From: an uncultured Clostridium sp.
GTDB lineage: Bacteria; Bacillota; Clostridia; Lachnospirales; Lachnospiraceae
Assembly: GCA_900539185.1 (NCBI GenBank)
Contig: UQBG01000008.1
Location: 1 to 64,000 of the forward strand
Reading direction: 5' to 3'
DNA length: 64,000 bases
A program made the position numbers and the translations under genes. Below, piece by piece: positions 44,864 to 53,462 of this stretch. Numbering within the stretch: the first letter of the stretch is position 1; each line of letters begins with the position of its first letter. Below the pieces are notes generated by a model. It did no database searches, had not been told where the DNA came from, and saw only the letters and a program-made list of their open reading frames with translations.

Positions 44864-45771
44864 ATTACATCCTCCTTTATCATATCTCTATGCAGCAGTA
44901 TCTGATATCTGCCGCCCACGGCAACCGGCGTACGACTGACTGCTATCACTACACATCGTGACACCATCGAATGATCGTTTCCTCTCAGCTCCAGACTCTG
45001 ACACTGAATCCCCAGCATCTCTCCCCACTTTTCTTCCACTGTACAGTATGGGATCATCCGTATCCGAAGAAATTGGTCTCCGGTGATTTGTTCATATGGG
45101 ATCCGGTTCTCTTTTATGTAGTCTGTCAAAAGCTTCCGGTATCCCGCCGGCAGCAACGAGTATATCCAGCGTGCCTCCGCCACAGCCACCGGTCTTCCGG
45201 TCATCGGATCCTGCAAAAAATTACCGGTATCCACATATCCCACACCTTCTATGCTGTGATCGTTATCAAAGTGTAACGTCACCTTATAATAGCCCCAGTT
45301 TTCTCTCCGATACCGGGAGAATCCTGTAAGCAATACGAGTACTATTCCCCCACTCAATAATGCAAATGTAAATAACGCCCCAATCTGGCTCTCCTTTATA
45401 AAGGAACCGTTCTCTATCGCGTGCTTTATCAGTGAAGAATGGTATAACCAGTTCAAACTACCTCCAAACACAAAGCTGATCAACAGCAATGCTCCGTAGC
45501 ATCTGCATGCCTCCCGAATATTTTTGGGTGAAAATGTCAACAGACACATTCCAAGCCCTACAACTCCATAATGAAACACCCCAGCCAGCCATGCCCACGG
45601 GAACGGAATCCATATACTCAGCACCATCCCCAAACCGCCTGTCAGTGCTCCCAGCAGATATCTCCACCAGACCACTTCCCGTCTGCAGGCGTACCCTGCA
45701 AACCATAAAAGAAGGAGATCCATACATGTATCAACCCAAAATACCATATCCAGATAAATCGTATACCTCAC
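44851..45771 (-). CDS. spoIIGA: Sigma-E processing peptidase SpoIIGA
   Basis: A 306-aa protein with five hydrophobic segments in the first half (about residues 1-150) and a C-terminal aspartic-protease-like domain whose active Asp is in GVGYVDTGNFLQDPMTGRPV (about residue 180). It cleaves pro-sigma-E at the septum in response to SpoIIR. The start is GTG behind a very strong GGAGGTG site. The gene overlaps sigE by 13 bp, the usual pair. Confidence 0.93.
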   Translation of the reverse strand: MRYTIYLDMVFWVDTCMDLLLLWFAGYACRREVVWWRYLLGALTGGLGMVLSIWIPFPWAWLAGVFHYGVVGLGMCLLTFSPKNIREACRCYGALLLISFVFGGSLNWLYHSSLIKHAIENGSFIKESQIGALFTFALLSGGIVLVLLTGFSRYRRENWGYYKVTLHFDNDHSIEGVGYVDTGNFLQDPMTGRPVAVAEARWIYSLLPAGYRKLLTDYIKENRIPYEQITGDQFLRIRMIPYCTVEEKWGEMLGIQCQSLELRGNDHSMVSRCVVIAVSRTPVAVGGRYQILLHRDMIKEDVICCR

Positions 45772-45797
45772 CGATTCACCTCCTCTTTCTTTTCTTT

Positions 45798-45830
45798 AGT
45801 ATACGCCTATGTCCCCTCGATTCCTGTCTC
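45798..45830 (-). promoter_or_regulatory. Possible spoIIGA promoter with wide spacing
   Basis: On the minus strand GAGACA (45830-45825) is followed by 21 bases and a good -10, TATACT (45803-45798). The 22-base spacing of the Bacillus spoIIG promoter, which needs Spo0A, is similarly wide. TCGA-containing sequences upstream and within the spacer resemble partial Spo0A boxes. A tentative call. Confidence 0.35.
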
Positions 45831-45863
45831 TTCATGGGCGTTAACTTCGATGTCTCTATACGC

Positions 45864-45906
45864 AAAAAGATCCAAAAGGACAACCTCTGTCCTCTTGGAT
45901 CTTTTT
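45864..45906 (-). terminator. Terminator of ftsZ and the dcw cluster
   Basis: The 18-base arms AAAAAGATCCAAAAGGAC (45864-45881) and GTCCTCTTGGATCTTTTT (45889-45906) pair with a single wobble around a 7-base loop, and the minus-strand arm ends in five U. It lies 27 bases beyond the ftsZ stop and just before the spoIIGA promoter region. Confidence 0.85.
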
Positions 45907-45932
45907 CTCTCAGTATATAGCTGTCTGTTCGA

Positions 45933-47174
45933 CTATTTTCTTCTTAAAAACTCGGGAATCTTGATTCCTCCGTCTACATTTGGCTTTGCAGGAGCCTTTC
46001 TCTCTACTGTCTGTGGTGCAACTGTAGCAGCCGGCTTAACAGAAGCAGAGGTTGTAGCTGCCGTGCCGCTTAAGAATGATGGCTTTGCAGAAGGAGCCGG
46101 CTGTACCGGTGTTGGCTGTACAGTCGTATGTGCCTGTGCAATCGGCTGTCCGGAGTAGGTAGGAACCGTTCCTACCGTTGAAGCCTTTGGCATAGCTGCA
46201 AATCCGCCCAGTGTCTGCGGCTTCGGTGCATCGATACCGGTTGCAATAATTGTAATGCTCAACTCATCGGTTGATACATCTGCGTCAACCGTACCAAAGA
46301 TGATATTCACATCCTCACCGGCAATCTCAGAAGCATAGGATACTGCTTCACTGGTATCCATAATCCCTACGTCACCGGAGAAGTTGATAATAATATCGGT
46401 AGCACCGGATACGGTTGTCTCTAACAACGGGCTGTCCATTGCCTGCTTGATTGCTTCCACTGCCTTATTCTCACCGGATGCCTTACCGATACCGATATGT
46501 GCAATCCCCTTATCCCGCATAACCGTCTGGATATCTGCAAAGTCCAGATTGATCAGACCCGGTTTATTGATCAGGTCTGTAACACCCTGAACACCCTGCT
46601 GCAGAACCTCATCTGCCTTCTTCAGTGCCTCCGGAATCGATGTATTCTTACTGCAGATCTGAAGCAGCTTATCATTCGGAATCACAATCAGTGTATCTAC
46701 ATTCTGACGCAGTTCATCAATACCGGCCAGTGCATTATTCATTCTAGGCTTTCCCTCGAACTTGAATGGCTTTGTAACAACACCAACTGTCAGGATACCA
46801 AGATTCTTTGCCATCTCTGCAATCTTTGGTGCTGCACCGGTTCCGGTACCGCCACCCATACCACAGGTAACAAATACCATATTGGCTTCCTTCATCAGGT
46901 CAACGATCTCTTCCCGATTCTCCTCTACTGCCTGAGCACCTACCTCCGGCTTTGCTCCGGCACCCAGACCCTTCGTCAGCTTCTCACCGATCTGGATCTT
47001 CGTTGTCGCCTTATTTAACGCCAGTGCCTGCTTGTCTGTATTTACAGCAATCAGTTCAACGCCCTCTACATTTTCATCTATCATTCTGTTGACCGCATTA
47101 TTACCTGCGCCTCCTACACCGATTACCAGAATCTTAGCAGGTGTTCTCTCTTCTTTGGACTCAATCTCGATCAC
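45933..47174 (-). CDS. ftsZ: Cell division protein FtsZ
   Basis: A 413-aa tubulin-like GTPase: KILVIGVGGAGNNAVNRM at the start, the GTP signature GMGGGTGTGAAP (about residue 105), the T7 loop NLDFADIQTVM (about 205), and a Pro/Ala/Thr-rich linker ending in the conserved C-terminal peptide IKIPEFLRRK that binds FtsA/SepF-type partners. Translation begins at GTG with GGAGG 8 bases upstream. It has its own promoter at 47243-47271 and a strong terminator. Confidence 0.98.
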   Translation of the reverse strand: MIEIESKEERTPAKILVIGVGGAGNNAVNRMIDENVEGVELIAVNTDKQALALNKATTKIQIGEKLTKGLGAGAKPEVGAQAVEENREEIVDLMKEANMVFVTCGMGGGTGTGAAPKIAEMAKNLGILTVGVVTKPFKFEGKPRMNNALAGIDELRQNVDTLIVIPNDKLLQICSKNTSIPEALKKADEVLQQGVQGVTDLINKPGLINLDFADIQTVMRDKGIAHIGIGKASGENKAVEAIKQAMDSPLLETTVSGATDIIINFSGDVGIMDTSEAVSYASEIAGEDVNIIFGTVDADVSTDELSITIIATGIDAPKPQTLGGFAAMPKASTVGTVPTYSGQPIAQAHTTVQPTPVQPAPSAKPSFLSGTAATTSASVKPAATVAPQTVERKAPAKPNVDGGIKIPEFLRRK

Positions 47175-47242
47175 AGTTATATCCTCCTTATTCTACATTC
47201 ATATCTATCCTGTCTCTCAAAAGATACATATACTTAACTTCT

Positions 47243-47271
47243 ATAATATATTTTTTTCACAAAAATTTCAA
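47243..47271 (-). promoter_or_regulatory. Candidate sigma-A promoter of ftsZ
   Basis: On the minus strand TTGAAA (47271-47266), 17 bases and TATTAT (47248-47243), in the AT-rich 104-bp gap between ftsQ and ftsZ. It would add ftsZ-specific transcription to read-through from the dcw operon. Confidence 0.6.
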
Positions 47272-47278
47272 CCAAAAA

Positions 47279-48031
47279 TTAATCATTTTCACGAAAAACC
47301 ACATCACCTTTTTCGATGCTATAGTCCTTCATATACAGGGTACCGCTTTTCCCTTCGATACTCTGCAGAATATTTCCAAGCTCACTGATCTGCTCCTCGA
47401 TATTGCTGCCGTTTCCCAGCAGAATCCGAATATTCTGATGATACAGAATAATCTCATCATTGGATGTAAACCGGATATCATCAATCTGAAGGTTATACTT
47501 CTGCAACAACTGTGTTAACGTCAGCACCGTATGAAAAAAGTCCTTGTCCTCAATCGGTAACGGTTCATGCATTACCATAGTATCAAAATGAATCCCTGTA
47601 ATACACGGAATGTCCGGCATCTTTTCACTGGAGCTCTCCAGCACGATTCCGTCTTTATCAAAATACATATATTCATTCATGAACTCTACACAACCCGCCA
47701 TTGCCTTTTCATACACCGTAATCGTAATCACATGTCTGGATATATATTCTACATCTATCTTTTCAACAAATGGAATATCCTCTGTCGGCTGCAGCTTATT
47801 CTTCAAAAATAAAAATAAAGAGTTTTTACCATGCTGGTCACCGACTACCATTCGAATGATTTCTTCATCGGTATAATGCACATTTCCGGTCACCTGTATC
47901 GTCTCGATATTAAATTGGGTCAGTACCAGAATCGTCCCGGTTATCAGTACCGCCAGCAGAATGCCTGCCAGGATCCATCCCTTACGCGGTCTGCTCCGCT
48001 CATTCTGTGTATTCTGCTCATCTCTGCCCAC
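47279..48031 (-). CDS. ftsQ: Cell division protein FtsQ/DivIB
   Basis: A 250-aa bitopic protein: a basic cytoplasmic tail, one transmembrane helix (about residues 19-40), then a POTRA domain beginning IETIQVTGNVHYTDEEIIRMV and a beta domain. It joins the FtsL/FtsB complex at the septum. It follows ftsW by 18 bp; in Bacillus murG and murB lie between, but not here. Confidence 0.85.
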   Translation of the reverse strand: MGRDEQNTQNERSRPRKGWILAGILLAVLITGTILVLTQFNIETIQVTGNVHYTDEEIIRMVVGDQHGKNSLFLFLKNKLQPTEDIPFVEKIDVEYISRHVITITVYEKAMAGCVEFMNEYMYFDKDGIVLESSSEKMPDIPCITGIHFDTMVMHEPLPIEDKDFFHTVLTLTQLLQKYNLQIDDIRFTSNDEIILYHQNIRILLGNGSNIEEQISELGNILQSIEGKSGTLYMKDYSIEKGDVVFREND

Positions 48032-48049
48032 AGCATCACCCTATCCATT

Positions 48050-49192
48050 CTACTTTCGTATCTTTATCTGTCGTGCTACCGAAAGCACGATCCCCATTTC
48101 CACCAACAGGAATACCAGTGATGTGCCTCCATAGCTGATAAACGGAAGCGGAACACCTGTATTCGGCATCGTATTCGTTACCACCGCTACATTAATCAGC
48201 ACCTGAACAGCCACATGTGCCAAAACACCGACTACCAGCAAGGATCCATATAAATCTCTGGCATTCACTATAATCAGCATTAATCTCCAGATCAGAATGA
48301 TAAACAGCAGAATCAGAGCAACGCCGCCTACCAGCCCCAGCTCTTCACAGATAACAGAAAAAATCATATCATTGTGTGACTCCGGTATAAAATCCATCTT
48401 CTGGATACTCTGGCCTAAGCCTCTTCCCCATAATCCCCCGGAACCGATGGCATACATCGCCTGCAGTGTCTGATAGCCCTTCGGATGGGTTTCCACATTC
48501 AGCCACGCATCGATTCGATCCGCCCGGTATCCGGCTGTCAGGATAAACAGCACACCTCCGACCGCACCTGCTGCGGTCAATGCCACAAACGGCCAGTACT
48601 TCGGGCTGGCAACAAATAAAATCGCCATAACGATAACCCCGCATATGATAGCGGTACTCAGATTCTCAATCGCAATCAATACTGTCAGGATCATCGGCGG
48701 AATCATAATCCTAAGCATAACCTTCCAGTCATTCAGCTTCCACACCTTATTCGTTGTAGCATGTGCGACAAACATAATGATCGCCATCTTTGCCAGCTCG
48801 GACGGCTGGAATCGCAGCGGTCCCAGCTCCAGCCAACGGGTGGATCCGCCGCTGGCACTACCTACCAGCAATACTGCGATGACCATAATACCGATTCCTA
48901 TGAACGCCGGTACCGTCAATCGCTTCAGAAAATGATAATCAATCTTTGATATCACCAGCATACAGGCAACTCCCATAACCGCAAATATCGCCTGCCGTTT
49001 AAAAAAATATGCAGAATCTCCATAGTCGAGTGCTGCCGTATAAGAACTCGCACTATAAACCATCACCAGTCCGAAGCCGACTAAAAAGAGAATGATTACC
49101 AGCAGCGAATAGTCAAAATACTCACCCGGATTCCAGAATCGGATTTTCTTTCTAGGCTCTTGTATTTGATTTTCCCGCCTTTCATCTCTCAT
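48050..49192 (-). CDS. ftsW: FtsW/SpoVE peptidoglycan glycosyltransferase (SEDS family)
   Basis: A 380-aa polytopic SEDS protein with about ten membrane helices, starting FDYSLLVIILFLVGFGLVMVYSASSY. It includes LQPSELAKMAIIMFVA-type (here FQPSELAKM), GYQTLQAMYAIGSGGLWGRGLGQS and the C-terminal NTGVPLPFISYGGTSL signature. It polymerises glycan strands during division together with a class B PBP. Because Bacillus spoVE sits in the same place, it may serve cell division, cortex synthesis or both. Confidence 0.92.
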   Translation of the reverse strand: MRDERRENQIQEPRKKIRFWNPGEYFDYSLLVIILFLVGFGLVMVYSASSYTAALDYGDSAYFFKRQAIFAVMGVACMLVISKIDYHFLKRLTVPAFIGIGIMVIAVLLVGSASGGSTRWLELGPLRFQPSELAKMAIIMFVAHATTNKVWKLNDWKVMLRIMIPPMILTVLIAIENLSTAIICGVIVMAILFVASPKYWPFVALTAAGAVGGVLFILTAGYRADRIDAWLNVETHPKGYQTLQAMYAIGSGGLWGRGLGQSIQKMDFIPESHNDMIFSVICEELGLVGGVALILLFIILIWRLMLIIVNARDLYGSLLVVGVLAHVAVQVLINVAVVTNTMPNTGVPLPFISYGGTSLVFLLVEMGIVLSVARQIKIRK

Positions 49193-49209
49193 CTTCTACT
49201 CCTCATACT

Positions 49210-50571
49210 TTATACTTCCGGCAGACTGCGCACATAGTCCTTAAACATATCGCCTCTCTGCTCGTAGTTGTCAAACTGTCCCCAGCTGGCGCATGCCGGT
49301 GATAAAAGAACCGCATCCCCCGGATTGGCCAGTTCATAACATTTCTGAACCGCCTGTTCCAGATTATCCTCAAAGATAATCTGATCAAAGCCATGCTGTC
49401 TGGCGGTTTCTGCTATAAGCCGGGCAGTCTGGCCAATCAAAACCAGATACCGCACCTTTCCGTCGAAGCTCTCGATCCAGTCATCAAACGGAACCTTTTT
49501 ATCATATCCGCCTCCGATCAACAGTGTCGGACGGTTCATTGCCTGAATCCCCTTAATGGCCGCATCCGGATTCGTACCCTTGGAATCGTTATAATAGTTC
49601 ACACCCTTTACAGACTTTACAAACTCGATTCGATGCTCGACACCCTTAAACTCCATACATACCTGACGGATCGTCTCTACCGGAACACCCATATAATAAG
49701 CGATACCGATCGCTGCCAGATAATTCTCCACATTATGATTTCCCAGAAGCTTCATCTCACTGATGGAAAGCACCGGAACCTCTTTTCCGTCTGTACGGAT
49801 CACCAGTTCGCGTCCGTTCAGGCAAATCCCTTCCTTCAAATCCTCAACCCGGCTGAAGAATACCGCATGTGCCGGCACCTGCTCCGCCATAGCTCTGGTG
49901 TTTTCATCATCATAATTCAAAATACATACCTGATCTGCCGTCTGATTCATCGCTATTTTCTGCTTGGTATCCCGATAACACTCAAAGGTATGATGCCGAT
50001 CCAGATGATCCGGTGTCACATTCAGTACCGCACTCACATCCGGTCTAAAATCCACTATCGCTTCCAGCTGGAAGCTGCTGATCTCTGCAACCGTCATGCT
50101 ATCTTCCGTTGTCTCTCCCGCAATCTGCGTATACGGGATTCCAATATTACCAACGGTATAGGAAGGTGTATGATATGCCTTAAAAATCTCACCTACCAGC
50201 GTGGTAGTTGTTGTCTTTCCGTTCGTTCCCGTAATGGCAGCCAGCTTTCCTTTTGATACCTGATATGCCAGCTCCACTTCACTCCAGATCGGGATATTTC
50301 TCTCTCGAAAAGCATCCGTGAACGGTGCTTCGATCGATATACCCGGACTGATCACCATCAGATCTACCGTATCCAGAAGAGATGGATCCAGCTTTCCGAT
50401 CACAACGCCTGCTTTATCATAATCTCCCAGCTTATGTAAGACCTCCAGCTTATCTGTCTTATCATTCTGGTCATATACTATAACTTCTGCTCCATGCTCC
50501 AGTAACAGCTTTGCTGCGCCGATTCCGCTCTTACCGGCTCCGGCCACAACGACTCTTTTGTTGAATTCCAT
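49210..50571 (-). CDS. murD: UDP-MurNAc-L-Ala--D-Glu ligase MurD
   Basis: A 453-aa Mur ligase: an N-terminal UDP-binding domain (VVVAGAGKSGIGAAKLLLEHGA), the ATP loop AITGTNGKTTTTTLVGEIF (about residue 115), DHLDRHHTF, and C-terminal NDSKGTNPDAAIKGIQ and LLSPACASWGQFDNYEQRGDMF. It adds D-glutamate to the peptidoglycan precursor in the cytoplasm. Gap to mraY is 22 bp. Confidence 0.97.
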   Translation of the reverse strand: MEFNKRVVVAGAGKSGIGAAKLLLEHGAEVIVYDQNDKTDKLEVLHKLGDYDKAGVVIGKLDPSLLDTVDLMVISPGISIEAPFTDAFRERNIPIWSEVELAYQVSKGKLAAITGTNGKTTTTTLVGEIFKAYHTPSYTVGNIGIPYTQIAGETTEDSMTVAEISSFQLEAIVDFRPDVSAVLNVTPDHLDRHHTFECYRDTKQKIAMNQTADQVCILNYDDENTRAMAEQVPAHAVFFSRVEDLKEGICLNGRELVIRTDGKEVPVLSISEMKLLGNHNVENYLAAIGIAYYMGVPVETIRQVCMEFKGVEHRIEFVKSVKGVNYYNDSKGTNPDAAIKGIQAMNRPTLLIGGGYDKKVPFDDWIESFDGKVRYLVLIGQTARLIAETARQHGFDQIIFEDNLEQAVQKCYELANPGDAVLLSPACASWGQFDNYEQRGDMFKDYVRSLPEV

Positions 50572-50593
50572 GTTCTACCTCCAAGTTCCGACT

Positions 50594-51559
50594 CTATAGT
50601 GCCAGTAGCCCGATCAGACACAATACCGTTGTGACGATCGAAAAAATCGCAACGACCTTTGTCTCCGGCCAGCCGGATAATTCAAAATGATGATGGATCG
50701 GTGCCATCTTAAACGGTCTCTTTCCGGTGGTCTTAAAGGATACCACCTGAATAATAACCGACAATACTTCTACCAGATAAATCAATGCCACGATTGGAAT
50801 AAATAATGGCATTTCAAGGATATATGCAGTGGCTGCCACAAAGCCGCCCAATGCCAGTGAGCCGGTATCGCCCATAAATACCCTTGCCGGATATACATTG
50901 TATACCAAAAAGCCCAGAAGTGCTCCAACTGCCGCACATGTAATCGGTTCGATGCCTGCTTTCATACCGATCGCTACTACCGTAAAAAAGGTAGCAATCA
51001 ATACGGTCACCGATGAAGCCAGACCATCCAGACCATCCGTAAAGTTCGCACCGTTTACGGTTCCGAGAACCACGAAGAACAGAATCGGAATATACCAGAA
51101 TCCAACCTCCAGATAATGTCCATGCCAGAATGGAATCAACATTCTGGTACCCAGATCTGTCTGCGTCATAATATAGTAACAGAACACCCCGGTCACTACG
51201 ATCTGTAATGCCATCTTCTGCCATGCCCGCAGCCCCAGCGAACGTTTCATTACTACCTTAATATAATCATCCAAAAAACCGATCAGCCCGAATCCCAGTG
51301 TCACAAAAAGAATCGGTAGAATCTTCGGATACTTCTTCATATAGATCAGAGAAGTTCCAACAATACTGCAGAGTATAATCAGACCACCCATCGTCGGTGT
51401 TCCCGACTTCTTCAGATGTGACTCCGGACCATCATCCCGCACAAACTGTCCAAACTTCAGTTTCTTCAAAAAAGGAATTACAATGGGGCTTAGCACTACA
51501 CTGATTCCAAATGCTATCAAAACCGGTAATACAACCTCAAAATTCAAGTTAAAACTCAT
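50594..51559 (-). CDS. mraY: Phospho-MurNAc-pentapeptide transferase MraY
   Basis: A 321-aa protein with ten membrane helices and cytoplasmic active-site loops: GTPTMGGLIIL, FLDDYIKV, NGANFTDGLDGLASSV, FMGDTGSLALGGF and the histidine motif MAPIHHHFELSGWPETKVV. It makes lipid I. It lies between the SpoVD-like PBP and murD, the usual order. Confidence 0.97.
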   Translation of the reverse strand: MSFNLNFEVVLPVLIAFGISVVLSPIVIPFLKKLKFGQFVRDDGPESHLKKSGTPTMGGLIILCSIVGTSLIYMKKYPKILPILFVTLGFGLIGFLDDYIKVVMKRSLGLRAWQKMALQIVVTGVFCYYIMTQTDLGTRMLIPFWHGHYLEVGFWYIPILFFVVLGTVNGANFTDGLDGLASSVTVLIATFFTVVAIGMKAGIEPITCAAVGALLGFLVYNVYPARVFMGDTGSLALGGFVAATAYILEMPLFIPIVALIYLVEVLSVIIQVVSFKTTGKRPFKMAPIHHHFELSGWPETKVVAIFSIVTTVLCLIGLLAL

Positions 51560-51626
51560 GTCTCACACCTCGCACTTTTGTACTTTAACTATCCTAGTAT
51601 AATGCTTTTCCCTATGATAATCAAGC

Positions 51627-53393
51627 CTATTCCCCTACTTCTGTCTGCGGCTCCTCTGCCGCATATACTGCCTCGATTCCAAGATACGGCAATATGTTCT
51701 CATATATTCTCTGCGCCACCGGTGCTGCGATCGTTCCACCATAATAGATTCCGGTCGGTTCATTAATCAGCACCAGCGTAATCACCTGAGGATCATCTGC
51801 AGGAGCCACACCAATAAAGGATGATATATACTTGCCATTCCCTCTGGGAAGTTTCTCGCTCGTTGCAGTTTTGCCCCCGATCCGATATCCTTCCACCTGC
51901 CCTTTTCGTCCGCTTCCTTCTGCCACAACCGCCTCCATCAGCTCCCGCATCGTCGCTGAAGTCTCCGGTGAGATTACACCTTCTTCCACCGGATGGGTAT
52001 AAGTCTCCAGACGGTTTCCCTGTTCGTCTACGGTATACATACCAAAATGCGGGGTAATACGATTTCCACCGTTTACAATCGCACTCACGGCTGTTATCAG
52101 CTGCATTGGCGTGATCTGAAAGGACTGTCCGAAGGACATGATTGCCAGATCAATCTCTGTCACATCCTCCTGCTTATGCATAATGGAACCTGCCTCTCCC
52201 GGAAGATCAATCCCGGTTTTCTGCATCAGGCCCAGTTGTTCATAGGTGTGATACATAGCATCCGTTCCGGTCCGCAGCCCCACATCCATAAATACCGGAT
52301 TGCAGGAATTCATAATTCCCTGCCGGAAGGTCTCCTGTCCATGCCCAGTTGTTTTATGGCACCGGATCATCCGGTCTCCTACGATTCGATAACCCGGACA
52401 TACGAAGGTATCTTCTACTGTAAGTACCCCCTTTTCAAACGCCGCTGTGGCTGTCACCGTTTTAAATATCGAACCCGGTTCATACGTATCATTAATACAG
52501 AAGTTTCTCCACATTTGATTTAATGCATTCTGTTGCTCCTCCTGACCGAGTCCTGTCTCCCCTGTGTTCAGCGTATAGGGTTCATTCAGATTATACTCAG
52601 GTGCATTCACCATTGCATAAATCTCACCGTTTTTCGGATTCATCACAATGATAGAAACGCCTATCGCTTCCTTTGCGATCAGCGTCTTCTCCGCTTCCTG
52701 CTGTACATACGCCTGTATATTGGAATCTAAGGATATGCAAAGATCCTGCCCCGGAATCGGTTCTTTTCTTGCTTCCGCTGTATTTGCAAGTTCGATGCCG
52801 TTGGCATCTGTCATGGTAAGAATATACCCATCCGTTCCCTGTAATATCGCATCATACTCTACTTCCAGCCCTACAATTCCCTGATTATCGGCTCCTGTAA
52901 ACCCCAGAACCCGCGATGCCATATCGTCAAACGGATAATACCGTTTATAATCCTCGTCCACCATGACACCATCCATATGGAGTGCCCGGATCTCATCTGC
53001 CACCGCCTTATCGACGTTGCTCTTAATCTTCTCTCTGGAGGATATCTTCTCCACCTTACTGCGAACCTCGTCCTCGGACAGCCCCAGCCTCTGGGTTAAT
53101 TCCCGAACCACCTGTTCGGGATCGGTGACCTGACTATGAATCACCGATATTGTGCAGACCGGTCGATTTCCCGCCAGTACCACACCATTACGATCTAGAA
53201 TTCTGCCTCTGGGTGCCTTTATGACCCGTTCTCTCTCATGAAGATCCTGTGCCAGCTCCGAATAATACGCCCCGCGTCCGATCATAATATATCCCAATCG
53301 TCCGACCAGAAACATCGCAACTGCAAATATCATGCAGAACAAAATCAGCATCTTTCTGCGGTTATAGGTCTTTACTCCAGTCATCTCTGTCAA
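51627..53393 (-). CDS. spoVD: Class B penicillin-binding protein, SpoVD-like
   Basis: A 588-aa transpeptidase: one N-terminal membrane helix (about 13-33), dimerisation domain starting RGRILDRNGVVLAGNRP, and transpeptidase domain with SIFK (SxxK, in YEPGSIFKTVTA) and SCN (SxN). The third motif reads KTA (in IGGKTATSEKLPRG) rather than KTG. No PASTA domain follows; the chain ends about 75 residues after that box. The size and position next to mraY fit SpoVD (cortex synthesis), but Bacillus SpoVD has a PASTA domain, so assignment to sporulation rather than growth is an inference. Confidence 0.8.
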   Translation of the reverse strand: MTEMTGVKTYNRRKMLILFCMIFAVAMFLVGRLGYIMIGRGAYYSELAQDLHERERVIKAPRGRILDRNGVVLAGNRPVCTISVIHSQVTDPEQVVRELTQRLGLSEDEVRSKVEKISSREKIKSNVDKAVADEIRALHMDGVMVDEDYKRYYPFDDMASRVLGFTGADNQGIVGLEVEYDAILQGTDGYILTMTDANGIELANTAEARKEPIPGQDLCISLDSNIQAYVQQEAEKTLIAKEAIGVSIIVMNPKNGEIYAMVNAPEYNLNEPYTLNTGETGLGQEEQQNALNQMWRNFCINDTYEPGSIFKTVTATAAFEKGVLTVEDTFVCPGYRIVGDRMIRCHKTTGHGQETFRQGIMNSCNPVFMDVGLRTGTDAMYHTYEQLGLMQKTGIDLPGEAGSIMHKQEDVTEIDLAIMSFGQSFQITPMQLITAVSAIVNGGNRITPHFGMYTVDEQGNRLETYTHPVEEGVISPETSATMRELMEAVVAEGSGRKGQVEGYRIGGKTATSEKLPRGNGKYISSFIGVAPADDPQVITLVLINEPTGIYYGGTIAAPVAQRIYENILPYLGIEAVYAAEEPQTEVGE

Positions 53394-53462
53394 TCCAGCT
53401 ATTATCCATATCAGTATACGCGGTATTTCTATGAGTTATGACTGCCAGTTTCTATTCTCCCA

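Noticed and set aside
49393..50256. 287-codon open frame on the plus strand
   Set aside because: Antisense to murD, which has all Mur ligase motifs; no ribosome site or recognisable domain.
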